Assembly: GCF_028826105.1 (NCBI RefSeq)
Contig: NZ_JAQGPL010000001.1
Location: 3,622,501 to 3,686,500, forward strand
Length of the DNA stretch: 64,000 nucleotides
Direction: 5' to 3'
From: Paenibacillus humicola
Lineage (GTDB): Bacteria; Bacillota; Bacilli; Paenibacillales; Paenibacillaceae
The translations under genes and the position numbers were made by a program. The notes under the pieces are model-generated. The model saw nothing but the letters and a program-made list of their open reading frames with translations. It did not search any database and had not been told where the DNA came from. The first letter of the stretch is position 1. Each line of letters opens with the position of its first letter. Shown here in pieces: positions 44,400 to 53,340 of this stretch.

Positions 44400-44906
44400 C
44401 TACCCTCTGATGATTTCGCTCGTCAGGCTCCCGCTTCCGCTGCCTCCGCCGTCGAGTGAATCCCATCCCTCCTGGCTGAGCAGCTCCAGCTGCGCCTCCA
44501 CGAGCGTGCGGAAACGGGCGCGGTAGATGGATGCCTGCTTCTTCAGCTCCTCGACCTCAAGCGCTACCTTGCGCGATTTGGACAGCGATTCATTGATGAT
44601 CCGGTCGGCGTTTTTTTCCGCTTCCTTGATGATCAGCTGAGCTTCCTTCTTCGCGTTGTTCTTGACCTCGTCGGCCGCTTCCTGCGCGATGATGATCGTT
44701 TTGCTCAGCGTTTCCTCGATATTCGCAAAATGGTTCAGTTTTTCCTGCAAAGCGATCGCCTGATTTTGCATCTCTTTATTTTCGCGAATAAGCGCTTCGT
44801 AGTCTTTAATGACCTGATCGAGAAATTCGTTTACCTCGTCCTCATCGTATCCGCGCAGACGTCGGCCGAATTCCTTGTTATGTATGTCCAATGGCGTAAG
44901 CGGCAT
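44400..44906 (-). CDS. divIVA: Cell-pole and septum marker DivIVA
   Basis: Binds negatively curved membrane at poles and septa and recruits division-site and sporulation proteins. The 168-residue protein has the conserved N-terminal lipid-binding domain (MPLTPLDIHNKEF, GYDEDEVNEFLDQV) and a long coiled coil (about 35-140), with a short Gly/Ser-rich C-terminus. The start at 44906 follows AGGAGGTG; a longer upstream frame is not real. It ends the ylm-divIVA block, as in Bacillus subtilis. Confidence 0.96.
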   Translation of the reverse strand: MPLTPLDIHNKEFGRRLRGYDEDEVNEFLDQVIKDYEALIRENKEMQNQAIALQEKLNHFANIEETLSKTIIIAQEAADEVKNNAKKEAQLIIKEAEKNADRIINESLSKSRKVALEVEELKKQASIYRARFRTLVEAQLELLSQEGWDSLDGGGSGSGSLTSEIIRG

Positions 44907-45125
44907 TGGCGCACCTCCTGAAGATGATCTCGAATACTTGCTTCGCCGGAACCGCAAGGCGAGCTTGGCCAATCCCGGCATCCGAATTCGCGCCGGCCCC
45001 GTCAAGGGAAGCAAGAAAAAACGGCTGTCGCCGCCCATTGACGGCAAAGAGTTTCTTCCTCTGGAAATAGAAGCACATATTTAGAAAGATCATTTCGACA
45101 GAAGCGGGCAAAATCCTGCAACCGC

Positions 45126-45908
45126 CTATATAAATTTGCCGATTTTGACGCGCACCCTGCCTTTTTTTGTCGTCCCTTCCACGCTCAGCACCTTGAACCG
45201 GCCGAGCCCCTGGAACGAAACGACGTCTCCCTCCTTCAGCGGCGTTGAAGGATCTTCTTCCGCCTTCCAGTTGACGCGGCAGCGTCCCGCCCGGATCGGA
45301 TCGACGATCTTGCTTCTGCTGATCCGGTATACGTCGCTGGCGATGCCGTCCAGACGCAAAGAAGCCACCGACAGGCTCATTTCTTCCAATGCGGGAGCGG
45401 CGACGCGCAGTTCGGACAAAGGAAGAATTTCCGTCAGGACATGAACCCGGTGGACTTGACGTAAATGAATATCAATATAGCATGCAATTTCTTCGGCAAC
45501 CAGACAATCGCAGTGCTCTTCGTGCACTTGCAGATCGCCGATGCGGTCACGTTTGATGCCGAGACCCAGCATCGCGCCGAGGTAATCGCTGTGATCCAGC
45601 TCCAAATGCCCCTGCGTCCCGCCGCTGACGCGGATCAGCGCGATTCCTTCCGGCTCGTCATCCAAATAACGGTACTCCGGCGCTACGATCGCCCGTTTCC
45701 GTTCGGCTTCTTCGTAGCCTCCGAAAAGCTTCAGCTGCACCTCGGGCCGGCGGTTGGCCAGACTCGATAAAATATCCGCCTGGCGCGGATCGAGAAAATC
45801 GGTTCGTTTCAGCTCATGCCCGAAAGCCGCGCGGTCGATCCATTCGGACGCCCGGTCGACGAACGGCCGCTCGTCGGGATGAAAATGAACGTACAGCTCG
45901 GGCTTCAC
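45126..45908 (-). CDS. ylmH: YlmH RNA-binding protein with S4 domain
   Basis: A 260-residue protein with an N-terminal YlmH domain and a C-terminal S4 RNA-binding domain (LRLDGIASDVYRISRSK, then AGRCRVNWKAEE and EGDVVSFQGLGRFKV). Relatives bind the ribosome and act on stalled complexes. Its start overlaps the ylmG stop by four bases. The order sepF-ylmG-ylmH-divIVA is conserved in Gram-positives. Confidence 0.95.
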   Translation of the reverse strand: MKPELYVHFHPDERPFVDRASEWIDRAAFGHELKRTDFLDPRQADILSSLANRRPEVQLKLFGGYEEAERKRAIVAPEYRYLDDEPEGIALIRVSGGTQGHLELDHSDYLGAMLGLGIKRDRIGDLQVHEEHCDCLVAEEIACYIDIHLRQVHRVHVLTEILPLSELRVAAPALEEMSLSVASLRLDGIASDVYRISRSKIVDPIRAGRCRVNWKAEEDPSTPLKEGDVVSFQGLGRFKVLSVEGTTKKGRVRVKIGKFI

Positions 45909-46168
45909 AGGAAAAAGCCGATAACGGCGATAATCCCTGCCGCCACGAACTGCAGGGCGATCAAAGCGACGATCGGGGAAATGTCCAGCATGCCGCCGAT
46001 TGGCGGAATAATGCGTCTAAAGGGCGTCAAATAAGGCTCAACCACCTTGGCAAGCAGCTGGCCGACAAAACTTTCCCGGGCATTTGGAAGCCAAGAGAGC
46101 AGCGTATAGCCGATAATCATAAATGTGTATATTCGTTCCAGCGTCCATATTAGTCCCGCATAATCCAT
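45905..46168 (-). CDS. ylmG: YggT family membrane protein YlmG
   Basis: An 87-residue protein with two membrane segments separated by the family motif EPYLTPFRRIIPPIGGMLDI. YggT/YlmG proteins are linked to division and envelope organisation in bacteria and chloroplasts. It is coupled to ylmH by a four-base overlap and follows sepF by ten bases. Confidence 0.95.
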   Translation of the reverse strand: MDYAGLIWTLERIYTFMIIGYTLLSWLPNARESFVGQLLAKVVEPYLTPFRRIIPPIGGMLDISPIVALIALQFVAAGIIAVIGFFL

Positions 46169-46178
46169 CTACTCAAGG

Positions 46179-46628
46179 TCACCTCATTTTTCTGTAGTCT
46201 TCCTCGCTGAGCAGCTCCGAAATCGTACCTTGAATTTCAACGGAATCCGGCGTGCAAAGAAAAATATTCGGTCCGATCTTGGAAATTTGTCCCTGCAGCG
46301 CATAAATCGTCCCGCTCAAGAAGTCGACGATCCGGACCGCCTGATCCGTACGGACGCGCTGGAGATTGACGACGACCGACCTTCTCGAACGAAGATGGTC
46401 GGCAATTTCCTGCGCTTCGTCGTACGAGCGCGGCTCGTTCAAAATAACGCGAACGGTTTTCTGCGAATGAATGCTGACCACGTTGTTGGGTCTCGTTGTA
46501 TGTTTACGCGGTTCGGCCGGAGAGGTTTCAACGTCCTGTTCCTCTTGCTCCACAATCCGTTCGCGCTCGACGATCTCCTCTTCTTCCTGCAGACCGAGAA
46601 AATTCATGAATTTATTCATGACGCCCAT
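46179..46628 (-). CDS. sepF: Cell division protein SepF
   Basis: Anchors FtsZ to the membrane and shapes the septum. The 149-residue protein has an N-terminal amphipathic helix ([10 protein letters not shown]), a Glu-rich linker, and the C-terminal DUF552 domain ([39 protein letters not shown]). The start MGVMNKF at 46628 has GGGAGGG upstream, and the longer frame is ignored. It follows ylmE by two bases. Confidence 0.96.
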   Translation of the reverse strand: MGVMNKFMNFLGLQEEEEIVERERIVEQEEQDVETSPAEPRKHTTRPNNVVSIHSQKTVRVILNEPRSYDEAQEIADHLRSRRSVVVNLQRVRTDQAVRIVDFLSGTIYALQGQISKIGPNIFLCTPDSVEIQGTISELLSEEDYRKMR

Positions 46629-46630
46629 TT

Positions 46631-47347
46631 TTATTCCCTCCCGACTAATATGGTGCCCAATCTGAGCCAAGTTGCGCCTTCCTCGACGGCGATTTCGAAA
46701 TCGCCCGACATGCCCATAGATAACCCGGTAACCGGTTTGTTAAGCACCGCGGCCGCATTCAGCTCGTCCCGAAGCTGCCGCAGTCCACGAAATACGGGTC
46801 GGGACCGCTCGGCTATCGCTTCGTTCGGAGCCATCGTCATGAGTCCGGCCGGCTCGATATTCGGGAGATTCGCCACCGATCTTGCGAAAGGGATCAGCTG
46901 CTCCGGAGCCAGCCCGTGCTTGCTGTCTTCTCCGGATATGTTGACCTGAAAAAAACAGGGGACGACAATGCCCAGGTGCTCCGCCCGCCGCTGCACGGCT
47001 TCGGCCAGCGACGGCCTGTCCAGCGAATGAATATATGTAAATCTTCCAACAACTTCCTTCACTTTATTCGTCTGCAGGGAGCCGATAAAATGCCAGACGG
47101 CTTGTCCGGCGACGTCCGGCCGGCGTTCAGCCTGATCACCGCCGATGGCCAGCCATTTGGCCGCGGCGTCCTGCCAGCGGTTCTCGCCAAGATGCAGCAG
47201 GCCATGATTCAGAACGCTGACGGTCTGTTCCGTACCGACGTATTTGGTTACCGCGATGATTTGGATGTCTTCCCGCTTTCTGCCGCTGCGGCGGCAGGCT
47301 TCGGACAGGCGCGACTCCACCGTTTCGATTCGATTCGACAACGTCAC
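46631..47347 (-). CDS. ylmE: YggS/YlmE family PLP homeostasis protein
   Basis: A 238-residue alanine-racemase-fold protein that binds pyridoxal phosphate and buffers vitamin B6 and amino-acid pools. Motifs: IIAVTKYVG (PLP Lys), [21 protein letters not shown] and the phosphate-binding [19 protein letters not shown]. It overlaps pgeF by four bases. Confidence 0.95.
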   Translation of the reverse strand: MTLSNRIETVESRLSEACRRSGRKREDIQIIAVTKYVGTEQTVSVLNHGLLHLGENRWQDAAAKWLAIGGDQAERRPDVAGQAVWHFIGSLQTNKVKEVVGRFTYIHSLDRPSLAEAVQRRAEHLGIVVPCFFQVNISGEDSKHGLAPEQLIPFARSVANLPNIEPAGLMTMAPNEAIAERSRPVFRGLRQLRDELNAAAVLNKPVTGLSMGMSGDFEIAVEEGATWLRLGTILVGRE

Positions 47348-48219
47348 GAGTCCGCGTCACCTCTTTCCATGCCGATCCAGCTGACCATCCGCCCGGTTTT
47401 CCCGCCTTCTTTGCGATGCGAAAAAAACAAATCGGTCGAACAGCCGGTGCACCATTCAGTCATTTCGATATGCGTCGGCAAAATTCCTGCTTTTATCATA
47501 ATCTGTCGGTTCATTTCTTTCAAGTTGATGCGGGCTTTGCCGCCCTCCGACGCAGCGATCAGCGGCTCCTGCGGCCGGGCATCCGGCAGGGGGCCGGCCT
47601 CCAGCATGCTCGCCAGCTCTTCCGACAGCCGAAGCGCTTCGCCGCCCACCTCATAACAGCACAACCCGATCGAAGGCCCGATCGCGGCGCGAATATCGGC
47701 GGGGTCACAGCCGAACTCCGCAGCGAGCGCCTCCACGGCGGCTCGCGCGATTTGCAGCACCGTACCTTTCCATCCGGCATGGGCGAGGGCAATGACGCCG
47801 CGGTGCGGATCGAACAAATAAAGCGGGACGCAGTCCGCGTAAAAAGAGGTCAGCAGCACGCCCCGCTCGCCGGTAATCAGCGCATCGGCATCGCCGACCG
47901 ACGACTCGCGCGACAACCGGCCGCGGCCCCGATCCTCCGCCGTTACGCGATACACGCGCGAGCCGTGCACCTGCTCGGCGCACGTCCACGCTTCAAACGG
48001 CCAGCCGATCTCCTCGGCGATCCGCTCGCGGTTGCGCACGGCCGCATCCGGCTCGTCGCCGACGTGGAGCCCGCAGTTCAGCGAGCTCCACGGCCCGGCG
48101 CTGACGCCGCCCAGCCGGCTGGAAAAGCCGGCCGTGAGTCCGCCGCGGAGCTTCGCCCATTGCGGCAATAAAAAAAGCGAAGGTCCCTTCGCGGAATCAT
48201 ATCGCTCAAACGGTTCCAT
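47344..48219 (-). CDS. pgeF: Purine nucleoside phosphorylase / polyphenol oxidase family protein YlmD
   Basis: A 291-residue member of the YfiH/YlmD (laccase-domain) family, which in characterised members is a purine nucleoside phosphorylase/deaminase or a peptidoglycan-precursor editing factor. The metal-binding His and Cys are seen in EQVHGSRV, FYADCVPLYLFD and LAHAGWKGT, with a second Cys-rich site near the C-terminus (TEWCTGCSTDLFFSHR). The 197-base gap upstream to ylmC shows no gene. Confidence 0.93.
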   Translation of the reverse strand: MEPFERYDSAKGPSLFLLPQWAKLRGGLTAGFSSRLGGVSAGPWSSLNCGLHVGDEPDAAVRNRERIAEEIGWPFEAWTCAEQVHGSRVYRVTAEDRGRGRLSRESSVGDADALITGERGVLLTSFYADCVPLYLFDPHRGVIALAHAGWKGTVLQIARAAVEALAAEFGCDPADIRAAIGPSIGLCCYEVGGEALRLSEELASMLEAGPLPDARPQEPLIAASEGGKARINLKEMNRQIMIKAGILPTHIEMTEWCTGCSTDLFFSHRKEGGKTGRMVSWIGMERGDADS

Positions 48220-48416
48220 TCCTTATTTCACCTCGTTAACCAGTGTACCACAGCTGCGTCCGGCCGCGCGAGCGGTACTTGCCGGCGGGATGAACGCGGC
48301 TGATGCGGTACGCGGCGGCCTTCCCCTTTTCCGCCGGAGCGCTGAGTATCCCTCTCCGGCCGGTGTCCGGCCTAGACCAGGCGGCTTATTTGTCCGCCGG
48401 ACGGAATATTCGGCGT

Positions 48417-48692
48417 TCAGCGCGCCTGGGCTTCTTCCTCTTCGCTGCGCAGCATTTTCGTATCGTCGACCCGGACCAGCACGACATCGGCGCCGATTTT
48501 CACAATATTGCGCCAAGGAATCACGACATCCGTTCCGCCGCCGAACAAACCGAAAAATTTTGAATAGCTCGGCACGACGATCGCGTCGATTCGGCCTTGC
48601 CGCAAATCGAGCTCCAGGTCGGTGACCTGCCCGAGCTTCTTGCCGTCCACGATGTTGATGACGTCCTTTGTCTGGAAATCGGATATTTTCAT
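48417..48692 (-). CDS. ylmC: YlmC/YmxH family PRC-barrel protein
   Basis: A 91-residue PRC-barrel protein (KDVINIVDGKKLGQVTDLEL, VIPWRNIVKIGADVVLV). YlmC/YmxH proteins are sporulation-associated in Bacillota, but no activity is known. It corresponds to ylmC beside sigG in Bacillus subtilis; ylmA, which lies between them there, is absent here. Confidence 0.92.
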   Translation of the reverse strand: MKISDFQTKDVINIVDGKKLGQVTDLELDLRQGRIDAIVVPSYSKFFGLFGGGTDVVIPWRNIVKIGADVVLVRVDDTKMLRSEEEEAQAR

Positions 48693-48824
48693 TTCCGTTC
48701 ACCACATTTCCGTAAGGGTTGAGACCATCCCCGTCTACTTCTTATATATGTTTCGCCTAGGCAAAAGTTGACTTATAAAACGAACCCCCACCATTTGCGC
48801 TTTTTGGCCTGCAGCCGGCAAGCG

Positions 48825-48863
48825 AAAAAACTCCGGCCCTTTGCCGGAGGCAAAGGGCCGGAG
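48825..48863 (-). terminator. Intrinsic terminator of sigG
   Basis: Long perfect stem CTCCGGCCCTTTGCC/GGCAAAGGGCCGGAG followed by six T on the minus strand, about 65 bases after the sigG stop. Confidence 0.9.
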
Positions 48864-48928
48864 CGTCACATATCGTTAAGGTGTCCCGAAGCTTCGGGAG
48901 CTTAGGCTTGTAAAGGCGCGACTAGAGA

Positions 48929-49711
48929 TCAAGTCTTCACGTGCTTCTGCATCTGCTGGATCGCCGACTTTTCGAGGCGCGATACCTGTGCCTGGGAGAT
49001 GCCGATTTCGTCGGCGACTTCCATTTGGGTTTTGCCTTCGAAAAAACGCATCGACAAAATCATTTTTTCCCGCTCGTTCAGCTTATGCATCGCTTCCCGC
49101 AGGGCTATTTCCTCGATCCAGGAGACGTCTTTGTTTTTATCGTCGCTGATCTGATCCATGACGTAGATCGGATCGCCCCCGTCATGATAAATCGGTTCGA
49201 ACAATGAGACCGGATCCTGAATCGCATCGAGGGCGAACACGACGTCTTCTTTCGGAACGTTAAGCGCCTCGGAAATTTCGAAAATCGTCGGCTCCCGCGA
49301 GTTTTTGTTCGTGAGGCTGTCGCGGATCTGAAGCGCCTTGTACGCGATGTCCCGGAGACTGCGCGAGACGCGGATCGGATTGTTGTCCCGTAAATAGCGG
49401 CGGATTTCGCCGATAATCATCGGCACCGCATAGGTGGAAAATTTCACGTTTTGACTGAGATCAAAATTGTCGATCGCCTTCATCAGCCCGATGCAGCCGA
49501 CCTGAAACAGGTCGTCGACGAATTCGCCGCGGTTGTTGAAACGCTGGATGACGCTGAGCACAAGCCTCAGGTTGCCATTGACCAATTTCTCTCTTGCTGC
49601 CCATTCGTTCTTCGTTTGCAGCGCGGTGAAAAGCTCCCGCATTTCGGCGTTTGTCAGGACGGGCAGTTTCGCGGTATCCACTCCACAAATCTCGACTTTG
49701 TTTCGGGTCAA
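48929..49711 (-). CDS. sigG: RNA polymerase sporulation sigma factor sigma-G
   Basis: Directs late forespore transcription. The 260-residue protein has NKVEICGVDTAKLPVL at the N-terminus (the anti-sigma-sensitive segment), region 2 with DLFQVGCIGLMKAIDNFD and YAVPMIIGEIRRYLRDN, and region 4 with MEVADEIGISQAQVSRLEK. The start is TTG at 49711 with GGGAGGT eight bases upstream, giving the same length as the Bacillus enzyme; a much longer upstream frame is spurious. It follows sigE as in Bacillus. Confidence 0.97.
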   Translation of the reverse strand: MTRNKVEICGVDTAKLPVLTNAEMRELFTALQTKNEWAAREKLVNGNLRLVLSVIQRFNNRGEFVDDLFQVGCIGLMKAIDNFDLSQNVKFSTYAVPMIIGEIRRYLRDNNPIRVSRSLRDIAYKALQIRDSLTNKNSREPTIFEISEALNVPKEDVVFALDAIQDPVSLFEPIYHDGGDPIYVMDQISDDKNKDVSWIEEIALREAMHKLNEREKMILSMRFFEGKTQMEVADEIGISQAQVSRLEKSAIQQMQKHVKT

Positions 49712-49965
49712 CGTGATTACCTCCCAAGGAGAAACATTACTGTTCATTATCTCCTCGGCCTGCCCTTTTATTCCTGCCCTGTAGCCGCCGCACAGCTCCT
49801 TGAAAATCCGGAAAACGCTACCATCGGCGCCATCCGCGGACGAGATGTGCAAAATAATTTTCGCGCTTTCCCTGCCCCGCATGCACGTGCATTTCAAATT
49901 CAAACAGGCGCTCATTCGTTTAAGTTTACGGAGTCCGGCTGAATCCGCTTCAATTGTCAATACGC
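49712..49965. other. Gap before sigG without a recognised gene or clear promoter
   Basis: This part of the 414-base sigE-sigG spacer should hold the forespore (sigma-F/sigma-G) promoter of sigG. I do not see a convincing pair of forespore boxes. A short palindrome TGCACGTGCA at about 49883-49892 and the AT-rich stretch around 49850 are the only visible structure. Confidence 0.4.
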
Positions 49966-49995
49966 AAAAAAGAGAGCCCGGCTCACCCGGTGCTC
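49966..49995 (-). terminator. Intrinsic terminator of the spoIIGA-sigE unit
   Basis: Minus-strand hairpin GAGCACCGG/CCGGGCTC with a short loop followed by six T (49966-49971), about 130 bases after the sigE stop. Confidence 0.7.
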
Positions 49996-50125
49996 CCATT
50001 CAAGGCGGCGTTACAACGCCGCCGGATCCTTATAATTAACTGCATGGCCTGGCACCTTCCCATGCTCCATCCCGTTTTTGCGGCTCTTGGAAGCGCTTGC
50101 CGATACCTAGGGGTTGGAAGGTTCG

Positions 50126-50848
50126 CTACACCATTTTGTTAAATTCCTTCCGCAGCCGCTTGATGATCCGCTTCTCGAGCCGGGAGATATAGGACTGGGA
50201 AATGCCGAGCAGATCGGCGACGTCCTTCTGCGTCTTCTCCTCGCCGTCGGCCAGCCCGAAGCGAAGCTCCATAATGATCCGTTCCCGTTCGGTCAGCTTG
50301 TCGAGCGCTTTGTGCAGCAGCTTACGGTCGACCTGCTCCTCGATGTTGCGGTAAATCGTATCGTTCTCCGTGCCGAGAACGTCGGATAGCAGCAGCTCGT
50401 TGCCGTCCCAATCGATGTTAAGCGGCTCGTCGAACGACACTTCCGTCCGCGTCTTGCTGTTGCGCCGCAAATACATCAAAATCTCGTTCTCGATGCAGCG
50501 GGAGGCGTACGTGGCGAGCTTGATCTTTTTCTCCGGATCGAACGTATTGACGGCTTTGATCAGGCCGATCGCGCCGATCGAGACGAGATCCTCGATATGG
50601 ATGCCCGTGTTCTCGAACTTGCGGGCGATATACACAACGAGCCGGAGGTTGCGTTCGATCAGCATCGCCCGGATCGCCGTATCGCCCGACGGCAGCTTCT
50701 CGAGCAAATATTCTTCTTCTTCGCGGGTGAGCGGGGGCGGCAGCGCCTCGCTTCCGCCGATATAATAAATTTCCTCGCTCTTTAACCCGAATAAAAACAA
50801 AACGCGATAATAATATAACTGCAGGACTAATTTCCATTTGACGAGCAT
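50126..50848 (-). CDS. sigE: RNA polymerase sporulation sigma factor sigma-E, pro-form
   Basis: Mother-cell sigma factor made as an inactive precursor. The 240-residue protein begins with a hydrophobic amphipathic pro-sequence (about 1-27, ending GLKSEE before [14 protein letters not shown]), which SpoIIGA removes. Region 2 has [18 protein letters not shown] and [17 protein letters not shown]; region 4 ends [20 protein letters not shown] at 50848 overlaps spoIIGA by 22 bases, so protease and substrate are co-translated. Confidence 0.97.
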   Translation of the reverse strand: MLVKWKLVLQLYYYRVLFLFGLKSEEIYYIGGSEALPPPLTREEEEYLLEKLPSGDTAIRAMLIERNLRLVVYIARKFENTGIHIEDLVSIGAIGLIKAVNTFDPEKKIKLATYASRCIENEILMYLRRNSKTRTEVSFDEPLNIDWDGNELLLSDVLGTENDTIYRNIEEQVDRKLLHKALDKLTERERIIMELRFGLADGEEKTQKDVADLLGISQSYISRLEKRIIKRLRKEFNKMV

Positions 50849-51819
50849 GCTGCTCCATCCCTCCCCGAAGAGCTGTGAATAGGACCATTCGCATTCGTTT
50901 GATTATGAAGCAGCGACGGATGGACAATGGCCTGATAGGCCCCGTCCGCAGCCAGCCTGCCGGCGTCGAGGCCGACCAGCACTTTGCGCGTCTCGTAAAC
51001 TTCCCCGTCCCGCCGTACGACAACGAGATCCGGCTTGATGGCGAGCATGAACTGAGCGCCGCGATTGACGCCGCGATACGGCACCAGACGCAGGCGGTCC
51101 TGCCACATAAACGGCTCATCCTGCATGGTTGCCAGCAGTTTATCGACCTCCGCATCCCGGATCCGTTTGATCCAGCCCGGCGGCAAATCCTCCTGCCAAA
51201 GCGAAGCTTCCATCACCATGACGGGCGTGCGCGTCAGCGGCTCGTAAAGCTGATTGCCGGTATCGATGAGCCCCGTGCAGTTCCGCTCGCAGCCTTCAAT
51301 CATCACCGACACCTCCGCGATATGGCTCCTCACCAGGTCGCGTTCTTTTCGCTGCATCAGGATGGAACGAAACATGTAAAAACCGACAGAAATAAGGCTG
51401 AACAGAAACACGATGCCGAGTCTCAAATGGACGTCCGAACGGCCGCCGATAAACATCAGGATATCCTTCATTTCACCGGAACCGCTCATCAGCAGGTAAT
51501 GGAGACCGAGCACGGCACCGCCGGCCACAAAATTAACGGCATAAAATACAAACACGAGACGTACAAAATGCTGAATGCTCCCAAACCCGAAAACGATCAG
51601 CAGCATGACGACGGACACAGCCAATTTAACCGGAATGCCGAACAAGAACGCAAGCGACGGAAATACGGCCAGTACCGCATACAACGATCCGCAGAACGCG
51701 GCCAGCAGCACCTTCCACCAGACGGCCCGGACGCCCCGCACCCAAGCGGTAAGCAGGAGGGCCGAACCGTCGATCATCACGTTGATCATAAACAGGACGT
51801 CGATATAAACTGCGTTCAA
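50827..51819 (-). CDS. spoIIGA: Sporulation sigma-E processing peptidase SpoIIGA
   Basis: Membrane aspartic protease that cleaves pro-sigma-E at the septum. The 330-residue protein has five membrane segments in residues 1-155 and a cytoplasmic catalytic domain with [14 protein letters not shown] (catalytic Asp), PYRGVN and LVGLDAGRL. The C-terminus ends in a Ser/Gly/Asn-rich tail. Start is TTG at 51819 with GGAAGGTGAG upstream. Promoter with a Spo0A-like element lies 80-110 bases upstream. Confidence 0.95.
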   Translation of the reverse strand: MNAVYIDVLFMINVMIDGSALLLTAWVRGVRAVWWKVLLAAFCGSLYAVLAVFPSLAFLFGIPVKLAVSVVMLLIVFGFGSIQHFVRLVFVFYAVNFVAGGAVLGLHYLLMSGSGEMKDILMFIGGRSDVHLRLGIVFLFSLISVGFYMFRSILMQRKERDLVRSHIAEVSVMIEGCERNCTGLIDTGNQLYEPLTRTPVMVMEASLWQEDLPPGWIKRIRDAEVDKLLATMQDEPFMWQDRLRLVPYRGVNRGAQFMLAIKPDLVVVRRDGEVYETRKVLVGLDAGRLAADGAYQAIVHPSLLHNQTNANGPIHSSSGRDGAACSSNGN

Positions 51820-51897
51820 GCGCCGCTCACCTTCCCGCCGCAGCTCCTCTTTCCGGCCTGCCTCCCTTTATGCCGCAACGGTCTGTGGCATGTGTCT

Positions 51898-51931
51898 AGT
51901 ATATTTAAATCCTATTACAATGTCTGTCTAA
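51898..51931 (-). promoter_or_regulatory. Candidate Spo0A-dependent promoter of spoIIGA-sigE
   Basis: TAGACA (51925-51930) and TATACT (51898-51903) are separated by 21 bases, a longer spacer than normal sigma-A promoters. The Bacillus subtilis spoIIG promoter likewise has an over-long spacer (22 bases) and needs Spo0A. TTAGACA at the -35 position matches the reverse 0A box TTCGACA in six of seven bases. Confidence 0.65.
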
Positions 51932-52056
51932 ACATGCCGTCAGGAGCGATCTTTTTTTGTCGAGCTGTTGCGGAAGACGAGCCCGGACAACCCGAAAAAA
52001 CGACGGCGGCGGTTGCTCCGTACGACCCGATCTTATCCGGATTTCGAGACAAGTAG

Positions 52057-52109
52057 AAACGGCTGTCCGCCGTCCTTTTGACGGTGAGCAGCCGTTTCGT
52101 CCCTTTGGA
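52057..52109. other. Long hairpin between ftsZ and spoIIGA
   Basis: Arms GAAACGGCTG and CAGCCGTTTC (52057-52066 and 52100-52109, approximate) enclose an inner CCGTC/GACGG hairpin. There is no T-tract, so it is not a normal terminator. It lies in the 379-base ftsZ-spoIIGA spacer, which otherwise holds the ftsZ terminator and the spoIIG promoter and no gene. Confidence 0.6.
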
Positions 52110-52134
52110 AATCGAAGCCCTTTCTCCGATTTCG

Positions 52135-52172
52135 AAAAAAAACCGCCTCCCGGCAGGGCCGGAAGGCGGTTT
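52135..52172 (-). terminator. Intrinsic terminator of ftsAZ
   Basis: Twelve-base-pair stem ACCGCCTTCCGG/CCGGGAGGCGGT (near perfect) with a five-base loop followed by eight T on the minus strand, 27 bases after the ftsZ stop. Confidence 0.92.
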
Positions 52173-52198
52173 ACATTGCGGTCACGTATGAACCGGAA

Positions 52199-53323
52199 TT
52201 AGCGGTCGTTGTTGCGGCGGTTGCGCAGAAAAGCGGGAATATCGAGCTGGTCGCTGGACACGCCGCTTCCGAACGGCTTCGGACCGGGAGTGGTCGTAGT
52301 TTGACGGTTCTCGGCAGGCTGCTGCTCGGCAGGCTGCTGACCCGCCATGCGGCGAAGCCCCGGATTGCTGCGATGCTCGAAGCCCGTCGCAATGACCGTA
52401 ACCTTAATCTCTTCCTTCAGCGATTCGTCGATGCTGGCGCCGAAAATCATATTCACTTCCGGATCGGAAGCGGAAATGACGATTTCCGCCGCTTCGTTTA
52501 CTTCGTACAGCGACAGGTTGGAACCGCCGGTAATATTCATGATGATGCCGCGCGCGCCGTCGATCGACGTTTCGAGCAGCGGGCTTTGAATGGCTTTGCG
52601 GGCGGCTTCGGCCGCACGGTTCTCGCCCGTCGCGTTGCCGATGCCCATCAGCGCCGAGCCTCGCTCGGTCATGATCGTCTTCACGTCGGCGAAATCGAGG
52701 TTGATGAGACCCGGTACGGCGATCAGGTCGGAGATGCCTTGAACGGCCTGGCGCAGCACGTTGTCGGCTTCGCGGAACGCCTCGAGCATCGGCGTCTTTT
52801 TGTCGACGATTTCGAGCAGCCGGTCGTTCGGGATGACGATCAGCGTGTCGACCTTCTCCTTCAGCGCCTCGATGCCCATTTCCGCCTGGCCGGAACGTTT
52901 GCGCCCTTCAAATGTAAACGGGCGTGTCACGACGCCTACCGTCAGCGCGCCGCATTCGCGGGCGATTTCGGCGATGACCGGCGCTGCGCCGGTACCGGTG
53001 CCGCCGCCCATGCCGGCGGTCACGAACACCATATCCGCTCCCTTGAGCGTATTCATGATCGATTCGCGAGATTCCTCAGCCGCTTTCTTGCCGACCTCAG
53101 GATTCGCACCTGCGCCGAGACCGCGGGTCAGCTTGTCCCCAATCTGCAGCTTCTGCTCGGAGTGCGCCATGTTCAGCGCCTGCGCATCCGTATTGACCGT
53201 TATAAATTCCACGCCCTTGACGCCGTTCTCAATCATCCGGTTGACCGCATTGCTGCCGCCGCCCCCCACGCCGATGACCTTAATTTGCGCCAGTTGCTCC
53301 GTTTCGAAATCGAATTCCAACAT
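52199..53323 (-). CDS. ftsZ: Cell division protein FtsZ
   Basis: Tubulin-like GTPase that forms the division ring. The 374-residue protein has [17 protein letters not shown] at the N-terminus, the tubulin signature [14 protein letters not shown] (about 105-118), the T7-loop region [11 protein letters not shown], a Gln/Pro/Thr-rich linker, and the C-terminal peptide [15 protein letters not shown] that binds FtsA and SepF. ATG at 53323 follows GGGGGA. It is transcribed with ftsA and followed by a strong terminator. Confidence 0.98.
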   Translation of the reverse strand: MLEFDFETEQLAQIKVIGVGGGGSNAVNRMIENGVKGVEFITVNTDAQALNMAHSEQKLQIGDKLTRGLGAGANPEVGKKAAEESRESIMNTLKGADMVFVTAGMGGGTGTGAAPVIAEIARECGALTVGVVTRPFTFEGRKRSGQAEMGIEALKEKVDTLIVIPNDRLLEIVDKKTPMLEAFREADNVLRQAVQGISDLIAVPGLINLDFADVKTIMTERGSALMGIGNATGENRAAEAARKAIQSPLLETSIDGARGIIMNITGGSNLSLYEVNEAAEIVISASDPEVNMIFGASIDESLKEEIKVTVIATGFEHRSNPGLRRMAGQQPAEQQPAENRQTTTTPGPKPFGSGVSSDQLDIPAFLRNRRNNDR

Positions 53324-53340
53324 CCTTGTTTATCCCCCGT

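Noticed and set aside
49712..49999. Extended N-terminus of sigma-G in a longer frame
   Set aside because: The extension has no similarity to sigma factors, and the TTG at 49711 has a well-placed GGGAGGT and gives the family length.
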